Source: DASPTT01 sp035623275 (GTDB taxonomy: Bacteria; Actinomycetota; Acidimicrobiia; Acidimicrobiales; UBA8190). From it: 64,000 nucleotides of DNA. This document shows, piece by piece, positions 16,139 through 23,464 of the stretch (its first letter is position 1; the number at the start of each line of letters is the position of its first letter). The stretch lies in NCBI GenBank assembly GCA_035623275.1, contig DASPTT010000133.1, positions 1 through 64,000 of the forward strand, written 5' to 3'. Position numbers and translations under genes: made by a program. A model generated the notes under the pieces. The model did no database searches. It was not told where the DNA came from and saw only the letters and a program-made list of their open reading frames with translations.

Positions 16139-16918
16139 ATGGACATCGCCGGCAAGACCGCCATCGTGACGGGTGCCGGGTCGGGCATCGGTCGCGCCTG
16201 CGCCCTGGCCCTGGCCGGCCAGGGCGCCGCGGTGCTGGTGGCGGACATCGACGAGGACCGAGGCCGCGAGACGGTGTCGGCTGTGGAGGCAGGCGGTGGC
16301 ACCGCCGAGTACGTCGCCACCGACGTGAGCCGGCTCGACGACCTGGAGGCCATGTTCGACGCGGCGAGGACGCGCTTGGGCGGCTTCGACATCCTCTTCA
16401 ACAACGCCGGCATCGTCTGCGGCGAGCCGCTGTGGCCGGCAACGCCGCCCGAGCGGTTGGAGCGCCAGCTCCTGGTGAACCTCGGCGCGGTGATGCTGGG
16501 CACCCGCCTCGCCGTCGACCAGCTCGCCGGCCGCGGCGGCGGCGTCGTCGTCAACACCGCGTCGATCGGGGCGCTGCTCCCCCTGGCCGAGGAGCCCGGC
16601 TACTCGGCCACCAAGGCCGGCGTGGTCATGTTCACCAAGGCGTGCGCGGGGCTGGCCCAGAGCCACAACGTCCGGGTGAACGCCGTGCTCCCGGCGCTCG
16701 TCGACACGCCGTTGCTGGCCAAGTCCGGCGACGGGTCGACCGAGGCGGGCTGGGCCCAGACGGCCCGCCAGTTCTTCTCCCTGCTGTCTTCCGACGACGT
16801 GGCCGCGGTGATGGTCGACATGGCTCGGGACGACAGCCTGGCCGGGCAGTCCCGCATCGTCGGCGAACTGCCGGACTTCGTGGTGGAGATGCTTCGCGCC
16901 GAAGTGCCGCCGCTCTGA
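16139..16918 (+). CDS. SDR family oxidoreductase
   Basis: 259 residues, a classical SDR length. Motifs: KTAIVTGAGSGIGRAC (cofactor), DIDEDRG after strand 2 (an acidic residue favouring NAD(H)), NNAGI, NTASIG (catalytic Ser), and YSATKAGVVMF (Tyr-x3-Lys). The C-terminal third, with EVPPL end, lacks features that would give a substrate. It sits directly after the DapB-like dehydrogenase and converges on the next gene. Confidence 0.92.
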   Translation: MDIAGKTAIVTGAGSGIGRACALALAGQGAAVLVADIDEDRGRETVSAVEAGGGTAEYVATDVSRLDDLEAMFDAARTRLGGFDILFNNAGIVCGEPLWPATPPERLERQLLVNLGAVMLGTRLAVDQLAGRGGGVVVNTASIGALLPLAEEPGYSATKAGVVMFTKACAGLAQSHNVRVNAVLPALVDTPLLAKSGDGSTEAGWAQTARQFFSLLSSDDVAAVMVDMARDDSLAGQSRIVGELPDFVVEMLRAEVPPL

Positions 16919-16954
16919 CAGGAGCCGCCGGCGCCCGCCACGCCCACCAGCGCT

Positions 16955-17422
16955 TCAGGAGGCCGAACGGCGTTCGGCAGGCGACCCCCGGGAGCGGAAC
17001 GGATCGCTGCGCCGCTCGGCCCGCACGAAGTCGAAGGGGAACACGTCGGGCAGCACCCAGCCGTCGGAGAGCCGGGTCAACAGGTAGCCCTCGGGCAGCA
17101 CCTGGGCCACGGCGAACCCGCCGGCCAACACCCCGAGGTACTGGTCGCGCGCGTAGACGAGGTCGCCGACCGCCAGGCGCGCCGCGTTCCCGGCCACCCG
17201 TGCCGGTTGCGCATGGCACGGACAGGCGCAGCGCACGACACGGCGCGCCGCGCACGGCTCGTGGTCACCGTGGCGACAGGAGGTCGAGACGTATTCGGAC
17301 GGACCCGTTCCAACGATCGGGCAATTTTCCGTCGCGGCTGCTCGCCCCACCAGGGGAGAAGGTCCCGACGCGCGCCCAGGACGCCGGTACTTCCGCCCCC
17401 GTTCACCAGAGGCGGCCCGCAT
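16955..17422 (-). CDS. Small protein with Cys/His cluster, unknown function
   Basis: 155 residues if the ATG at 17422 is used, which overlaps the PhyH gene end by 20 bp; the N-terminal 35 residues are basic and low-complexity, so the true start may lie further in. The middle holds CRHGDHEPCAARRVVRCACPCH, five cysteines with three histidines in 22 residues, likely a metal site. It is followed by GDLVYARDQYLGVLAGGFAVAQVLPEGYLLTRL, a strand-rich stretch like a small beta-barrel. Gene reality is supported mostly by this pattern and by its place downstream of PhyH on the same strand. Confidence 0.5.
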   Translation of the reverse strand: MRAASGERGRKYRRPGRASGPSPLVGRAAATENCPIVGTGPSEYVSTSCRHGDHEPCAARRVVRCACPCHAQPARVAGNAARLAVGDLVYARDQYLGVLAGGFAVAQVLPEGYLLTRLSDGWVLPDVFPFDFVRAERRSDPFRSRGSPAERRSAS

Positions 17423-18605
17423 GCTGGATGTGGCCCGCCTCCCGGGTGAAGAGCACGTCGTTGTACCCCTGACCGGGTCCGATCATCTCGAAGGTCAGCG
17501 GCGGGACGAACGACAGGTACAGCGCCCGCCGGCCGGCGGCGTGGGGGTCCGCAGGCGGCGGCGCGGCATGCAGCGTGTGGCCGAAGTGCACGGTGACGTC
17601 GCCGGGCTCGGTCATCAGAGCGACGGTGGGCACGTGCTCGGCCACCCGCGCGTCGGGCAACCGGGACGCGCCGCGGTGCGAGCCGGGGATCAGCTCCAGC
17701 TGTCCGGAGGCCTCGGTGGCCGGATCGAGCTGGATGCCCACGTTGAGCATGGGGCACTTCACCGGGTGGCCACCCATGCCGCAGTCGCGGTGCCAGGGCA
17801 GGTCGGCGAGGCCCTCGCTGGCACCGGGCACCTTGATCACGACCCCGTTCCCGTCGAGGCGGTCGCAGGCGTCCCGCAGGTCCGGGCCGGCGAGGGCCGC
17901 GATGCGGAGGAACCGCTCGTCGGCCCCGAGCCCGGCGATGAGGGCCGAGCCCTCGTTGAGGTAGTTCACCCGGCAGCACACGTCCCTGCCCTCGACCGTC
18001 GTCCACCACGACCGTCGGTCCGTGGGCGCCGCGGCCGCCACCGCGGCCGCCACGTCGGCCCCGATGGCCTCGACCTCGTCCTCGGTCATCACGCCCCGGA
18101 GGTGGATGAACCCCGCGCCCGCGAGGAAACCCGCCAGGTCGTCGTCGCCGTCTTGGAGCGAGAACGAGCGGGTGCAGTCGAGCGGCGCACCGGTGCCGTC
18201 GAGCACCAGCGGTGGGTCGTCGACGTCGTAGATCTCCTGGCCGTCCACCGCCACCCGGAAGGGCGGCTCCCAGCGCACGAGCTGGCCGAAGCTCCCCCGG
18301 ACCACCCGGAGTGCGTCGGCGTAGAGCGAGGCGAAGCACGTCCGCAGCTCCCAGGCGAAGGCCTGCCACTCCCCCTCCGGCAGACGGACCACGGTGTGCG
18401 CCTCCTCCGAGCCCGGCCGGACCGCGAACCGGTCGCCGTCGGGCACGTAGGTGTAGGCCCGCCCGTCCTCGAGCTCGAAGGCGAGGGGGCGGAGCGCGGC
18501 GCGATCCGACGCGGTGAAGACCCGGCGCCGCGACGCCACCAGGTCCGGCAGCACCTCGCGGTGGAACACGTCGAAGTCCAGGGGCCCGAAGCGCTCGACG
18601 TGCAC
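17403..18605 (-). CDS. Phytanoyl-CoA dioxygenase (PhyH) family protein
   Basis: 400 residues from GTG (VHVERFGPLDF); the frame runs on upstream but there loses coding character. The Fe(II)/2-oxoglutarate core is in the C-terminal half: after GFIHLRGVMTEDEVEAIG comes LPWHRDCGMGGHP (His and Asp of the facial triad) and HFGHTLHAAPP (distal His), with RALYLSF providing the 2-oxoglutarate Arg. PhyH enzymes hydroxylate acyl-CoA or other small molecules. The N-terminal 180 residues are not part of PhyH and look like an added domain. No clear ribosome site. Confidence 0.85.
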   Translation of the reverse strand: MHVERFGPLDFDVFHREVLPDLVASRRRVFTASDRAALRPLAFELEDGRAYTYVPDGDRFAVRPGSEEAHTVVRLPEGEWQAFAWELRTCFASLYADALRVVRGSFGQLVRWEPPFRVAVDGQEIYDVDDPPLVLDGTGAPLDCTRSFSLQDGDDDLAGFLAGAGFIHLRGVMTEDEVEAIGADVAAAVAAAAPTDRRSWWTTVEGRDVCCRVNYLNEGSALIAGLGADERFLRIAALAGPDLRDACDRLDGNGVVIKVPGASEGLADLPWHRDCGMGGHPVKCPMLNVGIQLDPATEASGQLELIPGSHRGASRLPDARVAEHVPTVALMTEPGDVTVHFGHTLHAAPPPADPHAAGRRALYLSFVPPLTFEMIGPGQGYNDVLFTREAGHIQHAGRLW

Positions 18606-18972
18606 GGCGGCGAATCTACCGGGCCTGTCGAGAAGCCCCCAGAGAAGCCGACAGGGGGCCCCCGAGGGGGCCCCTCCATCGGCTCGGCGTCCCGCGCCCG
18701 ACCGCAGGAACGGGCACCCCTCCTGCGGGCCCCCAACGGCGCGGTCCGCCCGATCTGCACCACCACTATCTGGGCACCACCTTGGCGTTGCATTGGGGAA
18801 TCCTTTGCCCTTGCTGTGAACCGCCTGAGGTTTGCGCCGCTGAGGTTTGCGCCGCTGTTTGCGCCGCAACGGTTGCCGACGGCACCGGGTGACCTTCGGC
18901 CCTGTCGGCGCGCCCGGGGGAGGGTCGCGCTGGAGGTGGGAATCGGCTTCCCACGTGGAAGGAGGTCCCGAG
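18606..18972. other. Non-coding interval of 367 bp with hairpins and a short repeat
   Basis: Between the divergent PhyH gene and the small helical-protein gene. At 18624-18655 CCTGTCG and CGACAGG pair across an 18-nt loop that holds two AGAAGCC copies. At 18655-18674 GGGGCCCCC, loop GA, GGGGGCCCC form a 9-bp hairpin. At 18826-18867 a 15-bp unit TGAGGTTTGCGCCGC is repeated twice and followed by a shortened copy TGTTTGCGCCGC. No gene is evident. Confidence 0.55.
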
Positions 18973-19296
18973 ATGGCGATGGAAACCGAGCACCACGAGA
19001 TGCGGCACGAGGACGTGTTCGCATTGGTCCGTGAGAGCGAGGAGGCAGCCGTGCAGGCCGTCCGGACGTGGGCCGAGGCGACGAGGAAGGCCCTGCCGGT
19101 CGAGATGCCCGTCCTCCACGAGCTCTTCAGTGTCTTCCTGGACTTCACCGAAGAGCTCCTGCGCATCCAGCGGGAGTTCGCGGAGAAGCTGGTCGCTCAG
19201 ACGCGACTGACATGGGAGACGGCCGAGCGGCCCGCGAGGGCGCCCCGCCGGGCGACGCGTCGCCCGTCGACGACGCCGAAGAAGGCGGCCGCCTGA
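18973..19296 (+). CDS. Small helical protein with basic tail, phasin-like appearance
   Basis: 107 residues with an ideal AAGGAGG 7 bp before the ATG. The body (EEAAVQAVRTWAEATRKALPVEMPVLHELFSVFLDFTEELLRI...) is predicted helical and amphipathic, and the C-terminus is rich in Lys/Arg/Pro/Ala (RAPRRATRRPSTTPKKAAA). This resembles phasins or histone-like tails seen in actinobacteria, but I do not claim a family. It lies 53 bp before an SDR operon and may be its first gene. Confidence 0.7.
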   Translation: MAMETEHHEMRHEDVFALVRESEEAAVQAVRTWAEATRKALPVEMPVLHELFSVFLDFTEELLRIQREFAEKLVAQTRLTWETAERPARAPRRATRRPSTTPKKAAA

Positions 19297-19348
19297 CCCA
19301 TACCGCTTGTAGGCTGGGGGCCTTGGCCGTCGATACGCGGGTGCCACG

Positions 19349-20152
19349 ATGAACCTGCAGGGTGCCGTGGCACTGGTCACGGGTGCGTCGCACGGCATCG
19401 GTCGGGCCACGGCGTCGGCCCTCCACCGGCAGGGCGCAGCCGTCGGGCTGCTGGCCCGGTCGGAGGACGAGCTCGAGGCCGCGGTGGCGGCGCTCGGGGC
19501 CAAGGCCGCCTACGCGGTGGCCGACGTGGCCGACCGGGCGCAGGTCGACGAGGCGCTGGCGCGGTTGACGGCCGCGCTCGGGGCGCCCGACGTCCTCGTG
19601 AACAACGCCGGCATCGGCGCCTACCGGTCCGTGCTCGAGGAGGATCCCGCGACCTTCGAGCGCTGCATGCGGGTCAACTACCTGGGCACGGTCAACGCGA
19701 TCCTGGCCGTGCTCCCCGGCATGGCGGCGCGACGGCGCGGCCACATCGTCAACGTCGCCTCCGTGGCCGGCCGGGTCGGGGCGCCCTTCGAGGCCGCCTA
19801 CTCGGCGAGCAAGTTCGCGGTGGTCGGCCTGAGCGAGGCGCTGGCCGCCGAGGTGCACCCCCTCGGCATCCGGGTGTCGCTGGTGAACCCCGGACCCGTG
19901 GACACCCGGTTCACCGAGGCACGCGGCGTCCCCTTCCAGCGCCGCGTCCCCCGGCCGATGGAGGCCCGACGGGTGGCGGACGCGGTGGTCGACGCCGTGG
20001 TGCGCGACCGCTTCGAGCAGACACTCCCCCGGTGGCTGCGGCTGGGCGTGGTGACCCGGGCCGTCGCCCCGAACCTTTACCGACGCGGGCTCGTCCGGGC
20101 CGCGGCCAAGGACGCCGGCGCGCTCGCCCACAGATTGGAGGCCTCTCGATGA
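19349..20152 (+). CDS. SDR family oxidoreductase
   Basis: 267 residues. ALVTGASHGIGRATA is the cofactor motif, NNAGIGAYRS the structural Asn motif, NVASVAGRVG the Ser region and YSASKFAVVGLSEAL the catalytic Tyr-Lys. The C-terminus is longer and basic (LRLGVVTRAVAPNLYRRGLVRAAAK), similar to SDRs that associate with membranes. The TGA overlaps the aminotransferase ATG (ATGA), and the aminotransferase in turn overlaps the oxidoreductase, so the three genes are translationally coupled. Confidence 0.93.
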   Translation: MNLQGAVALVTGASHGIGRATASALHRQGAAVGLLARSEDELEAAVAALGAKAAYAVADVADRAQVDEALARLTAALGAPDVLVNNAGIGAYRSVLEEDPATFERCMRVNYLGTVNAILAVLPGMAARRRGHIVNVASVAGRVGAPFEAAYSASKFAVVGLSEALAAEVHPLGIRVSLVNPGPVDTRFTEARGVPFQRRVPRPMEARRVADAVVDAVVRDRFEQTLPRWLRLGVVTRAVAPNLYRRGLVRAAAKDAGALAHRLEASR

Positions 20153-21882
20153 CCCTGTCCCCGCTGGCCCGGCGCGACGCCGCGCACCTGATCCACCCGG
20201 TCACCTCACCCCGTGAGATGGTCTCGGCCGGTCCTCGCATCGTCGTGCAGGCCGACGGCTGGTGGCTGACCGACGACCAGGGGAACCGCATCCTCGACGG
20301 CTTCGCCGGCCTGTGGTGCGTCGCCGTGGGCCACGGCCGGCCCGAGATCATCGACGCCGTGGCCGAGCAACTGCACACGCTGGACTACTTCACCATCTTC
20401 CACGGACAGTCCCATCCCAAGGCCATCGAGCTGGCCGAGCGCATCGCCTCGTGGTTCCCGGCGGCGCTCGGGCTCAACCACGTGATGTTCGCCTCGGGGG
20501 GGTCCGAGGCGAACGAGACGAACTTCAAGCTGGTGCGGATGTACTGGGCGCTGCGCGGCGAGGACCGGCGCAAGACCATCGTCGCCCGCCACCACGGGTA
20601 CCACGGGCTCACCATCGCCACCATGTCGGCCACCGGCATCATGCCGATGCACTGGAACTTCGGGCCGGAGGCCGAGGGCTTCGCGCACATCCCCGCCCCG
20701 TACTGCTACCGCTGCGAGCTGGGCCTCACCTATCCCGACTGCGGGCTGGCCTGTGCCCGCACGCTGGAGGAGTACGTCGAGCGCGAGGGTCCCGACAGCG
20801 TCGGCGCATTCATCGCCGAGCCGGTGATCGGCGCGGGCGGCATCATCCCCCCGCCACCGGGGTACTTCGACGAGATCCGCCGCATCTGCGACCGCTACGA
20901 CATCCTCTTCATCGCCGACGAGGTGGTCTGCGGCTTCGGGCGGACCGGGGAGCCCTTCGGGTTCCAGCACTACGGGGCCACCCCCGACATCGTCACGCTG
21001 GCCAAGAGCCTCACGAGCGGCTACCAGCCGTTGGGGGCGTCGGTGGTGTCCGACAAGGTCTGGGAGACCATCAGCGAACGGCTCCCCGACCGCATGCCCC
21101 TCAGCCACGGCTTCACCTACATGGGCCACCCCGTCGGCTGCGCGGCGGCGCTGGCGAACCTGGCCATCATCGAGGAGGAGGGCCTCGTCGCCAACGCGGC
21201 CGACGTCGGCCGCTACCTCTTCGACCGGCTCAAGGAGCTCGAGCGCTTCGAGACGGTGGGGCAGGTGCGGGGGCTCGGCCTCATGGTCGGCATCGAGTTC
21301 GTTGCCGACCCCACCACCGGGCGCGGCTTCGCCAACCCGCACGAGGCCTGTGAGATGGTGGAGCACGAGGCATGGCGCCGCGGCCTCTACTGCCGGGCCA
21401 TGGGGATCGAGGTGGTCGGACTGGCGCCCCCCCTGACCATCGACCGCCCCACCGCGGATCGCATGGTCGAGATCCTGGCCGACTCCATCGAGGCGATGGA
21501 GTCGGCCCTGATGCCGCGGGAGCGGGCCCGGGCGGCCAGGCCGGTGCTGCGTGTCGCCGACGCGGCCGAATTCTTCCGCGACGTGCTGCCGGCCAAGATC
21601 GACCGCGACGCCGCGGCGGGCATGCACCTGGTCGTGCAATTCGACCTGGCGGGCGAGGGCGGGGGCATCTGGCTCCTCGAGATCGCCGACGGTACGGTCG
21701 CCGTCACCGACTGCACCGCTCCGGTCGCCGACGCGACGGCCACGGTGCGGGCCAGCGCCGCGGACTTCACCAAGATCGTGAACGGCGAGCTCTCCGGAGC
21801 CGACGCGTTCATCTCGCAGCAGCTGGCGGTGGACGGCGATCTCGACGCGGCCGCCAGCCTGCTGGCCCTGGGCGTCCTGTGA
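20149..21882 (+). CDS. Class III aminotransferase fused to an SCP2 sterol-carrier domain
   Basis: 577 residues, about 110-120 longer than usual class III enzymes. The PLP domain shows FASGGSEANETNFK, HHGYHG, ADEVVCGFGRTG and the lysine motif TLAKSLTSGYQPLG. It is most like omega-amino acid:pyruvate aminotransferases. From about residue 465 a second domain begins (VLRVADAAEFFRDVLPAKI...), with VVQFDLAG, WLLEIADGTVAV and SAADFTKIVNGELSGADAF: the SCP2 lipid-binding fold. The pairing suggests an amino-group transfer on a hydrophobic ligand held by SCP2; that is inference. Coupled to the SDR upstream and the F420-type oxidoreductase downstream. Confidence 0.87.
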   Translation: MTLSPLARRDAAHLIHPVTSPREMVSAGPRIVVQADGWWLTDDQGNRILDGFAGLWCVAVGHGRPEIIDAVAEQLHTLDYFTIFHGQSHPKAIELAERIASWFPAALGLNHVMFASGGSEANETNFKLVRMYWALRGEDRRKTIVARHHGYHGLTIATMSATGIMPMHWNFGPEAEGFAHIPAPYCYRCELGLTYPDCGLACARTLEEYVEREGPDSVGAFIAEPVIGAGGIIPPPPGYFDEIRRICDRYDILFIADEVVCGFGRTGEPFGFQHYGATPDIVTLAKSLTSGYQPLGASVVSDKVWETISERLPDRMPLSHGFTYMGHPVGCAAALANLAIIEEEGLVANAADVGRYLFDRLKELERFETVGQVRGLGLMVGIEFVADPTTGRGFANPHEACEMVEHEAWRRGLYCRAMGIEVVGLAPPLTIDRPTADRMVEILADSIEAMESALMPRERARAARPVLRVADAAEFFRDVLPAKIDRDAAAGMHLVVQFDLAGEGGGIWLLEIADGTVAVTDCTAPVADATATVRASAADFTKIVNGELSGADAFISQQLAVDGDLDAAASLLALGVL

Positions 21883-22856
21883 GCGCACCGCTGCGCTTCG
21901 GCGTCTTCGTCCCCCAGGGCTGGAAGCTCGAGTACCTCGGGTGGGCCGCGGCCGACGCCTGGGCCCGCAGCGTCGAGCTGGCACAGTTGGCGGAGCACCT
22001 CGGCTACGACCACCTCTGGGTCTACGACCACGTCGAGACGGTGCCCCGGCGCGCGCCCACCCACGTCTTCGAGGCCTACACCATGCTGGCGGCCCTGTCC
22101 CAGCGCACGGAGCGGGCCGGCCTGGGCCAGCTCGTCACCTGCTCGTCGTATCGCAATGCCGGGCTCCTGGCCAAGGAGGCCGCGTGCATCGACGTGTACT
22201 CGGGCGGCCGCCTGATCCTCGGCCTCGGTGCGGGCTGGTACGAGGAGGAGTACGGCTCCTATGGGTTCCCGTTCCTCGCGCCCGGGGACCGCCTGACCGT
22301 GCTGGAGGAGACGGCGACAGCCGTCCGGCGGCTCTGGGGCGAGGAGACGGTCACCTTCGACGGCGATCACGTGCGCCTGCGCGACGCGTACTGCGACCCG
22401 AAGCCGCTGCAGTCGATCCCGCCCGTGTGGATCGGCGGGGGCGGCGAGACGCGGAACCTCCGCATCGCGGCACGACACGCGCAAGCCACCAACTGGCAGG
22501 TGAGCCTGCAGGACTTCGAACGCAAGTCCGATCTCCTCGAACGCTACTGCGAGGAGATCGGCCGGCCCTTCGGCGACATCACCCGCACGCACGGACCCGA
22601 CTGCCGCATCTTCGACACGGAGGCGGAGCTGCACCGGTGGTGCGAGTCGGCCGGCGGCGGGCATCTGTGGGGAGGCCAGCCTCCCGACGCCTACATCCGG
22701 GACAACCTGGTCGGGACCGTGGCCCAGGTGGCAGAGAAGACCCAGGCCTTCGTGGACGCCGGTGCGCGCGAGTTCGTGCTCTGGCTGCGCGACTACCCGG
22801 CGGAGGACTCGCTGCGCCGGTTCATCGGCGAGGTCGTCCCCACGCTCGAGATCTGA
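21879..22856 (+). CDS. F420-dependent LLM class oxidoreductase
   Basis: 325 residues, GTG start within the preceding stop (GTGA). LRFGVFVPQGW, YDHLWVYDHVE, GLGQLVTCSSYRNAGLLAKEAACIDVYSGGRLILGLGAGWYEEEYGSYGF and PPVWIGGGGE are the beta-barrel motifs of luciferase-like monooxygenases in the F420 group. These enzymes transfer hydride between F420 and aldehydes, alcohols or cyclic ketones. With the SDR and the aminotransferase-SCP2 gene it likely forms one catabolic or tailoring path. The 3' end is overlapped by 64 bp by the convergent gene. Confidence 0.9.
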   Translation: MSAPLRFGVFVPQGWKLEYLGWAAADAWARSVELAQLAEHLGYDHLWVYDHVETVPRRAPTHVFEAYTMLAALSQRTERAGLGQLVTCSSYRNAGLLAKEAACIDVYSGGRLILGLGAGWYEEEYGSYGFPFLAPGDRLTVLEETATAVRRLWGEETVTFDGDHVRLRDAYCDPKPLQSIPPVWIGGGGETRNLRIAARHAQATNWQVSLQDFERKSDLLERYCEEIGRPFGDITRTHGPDCRIFDTEAELHRWCESAGGGHLWGGQPPDAYIRDNLVGTVAQVAEKTQAFVDAGAREFVLWLRDYPAEDSLRRFIGEVVPTLEI

Positions 22857-23422
22857 GGTCCGCCGGAGCCGGCGGCGACCTCCTCCACCAAGGAGAACGA
22901 CACCTCGGCGCGCAGTGCGAGCCGGACGCCCGCGATGGTGACGGGCGCCTCCACGGCCCGCCGCAGGCGGTCGGCCACGAGGTGGGCCTGGGTCTCGTCG
23001 ACGTCGCGGCACCACACGGAGAACCGGTCGTCGGCCACGCGCACCGGCGGCTCGGACGCGCGCACCACCCGTCCGAGGCAGAGCGCGATCGTGGCCAGCA
23101 GCTCGTCGGCCGCCCCCGGCCCGAACGAGGCGCGGAGGGCCGCCAGCTCCGCCAGCCTGCAGTCGAACACCGCCGTGCCCGGCCGCCCCTCGTCGAGGGC
23201 ACCGGCACCGTCGGGCTCGCCGGCACCGAGGACCTCGAGCACCGATCGCACCTGGTCGCGCAATTCGTCGCGCTCGTCCTCGTCCAGCTGCTCCCAGGGC
23301 AGGAGGGCGAAGGGGTGGCGATCCCGCTGGTGCCGGTGCAGCCTGGCCGCCAAGGCGTCGACGTCGTAGGTGTCCGCCGACACGGCGGCTGCGCTCATCG
23401 ACCCCGAAGGCGCCCGCGCCAC
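22793..23422 (-). CDS. Degenerate GGDEF-like protein
   Basis: 209 residues, GTG start with AGGAGG 9 bp upstream. The second half follows the diguanylate cyclase fold (TAVFDCRLAELAALRASFG...LLATIALCLGRVVRASEPPVRVADDRFSVWCRDVDETQAHLVADRLRRAV) but the GGDEF signature is replaced by VADDRFSVW, so it cannot make c-di-GMP. It may bind a partner or nucleotide. It follows the PAS-GGDEF-EAL gene by 42 bp on the same strand. The 3' end reads into the convergent oxidoreductase gene for 64 bp. Confidence 0.68.
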   Translation of the reverse strand: MARAPSGSMSAAAVSADTYDVDALAARLHRHQRDRHPFALLPWEQLDEDERDELRDQVRSVLEVLGAGEPDGAGALDEGRPGTAVFDCRLAELAALRASFGPGAADELLATIALCLGRVVRASEPPVRVADDRFSVWCRDVDETQAHLVADRLRRAVEAPVTIAGVRLALRAEVSFSLVEEVAAGSGGPQISSVGTTSPMNRRSESSAG

Positions 23423-23464
23423 TTCTCACGACCTCCTGCGAAGGGTTCGCCCCATTCTGCACCG

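Noticed and set aside
17207..17449. Short plus-strand gene antisense to the Cys/His protein
   Set aside because: Low-complexity Arg/Ala/Pro translation with no ribosome site; it mirrors the minus-strand frame.
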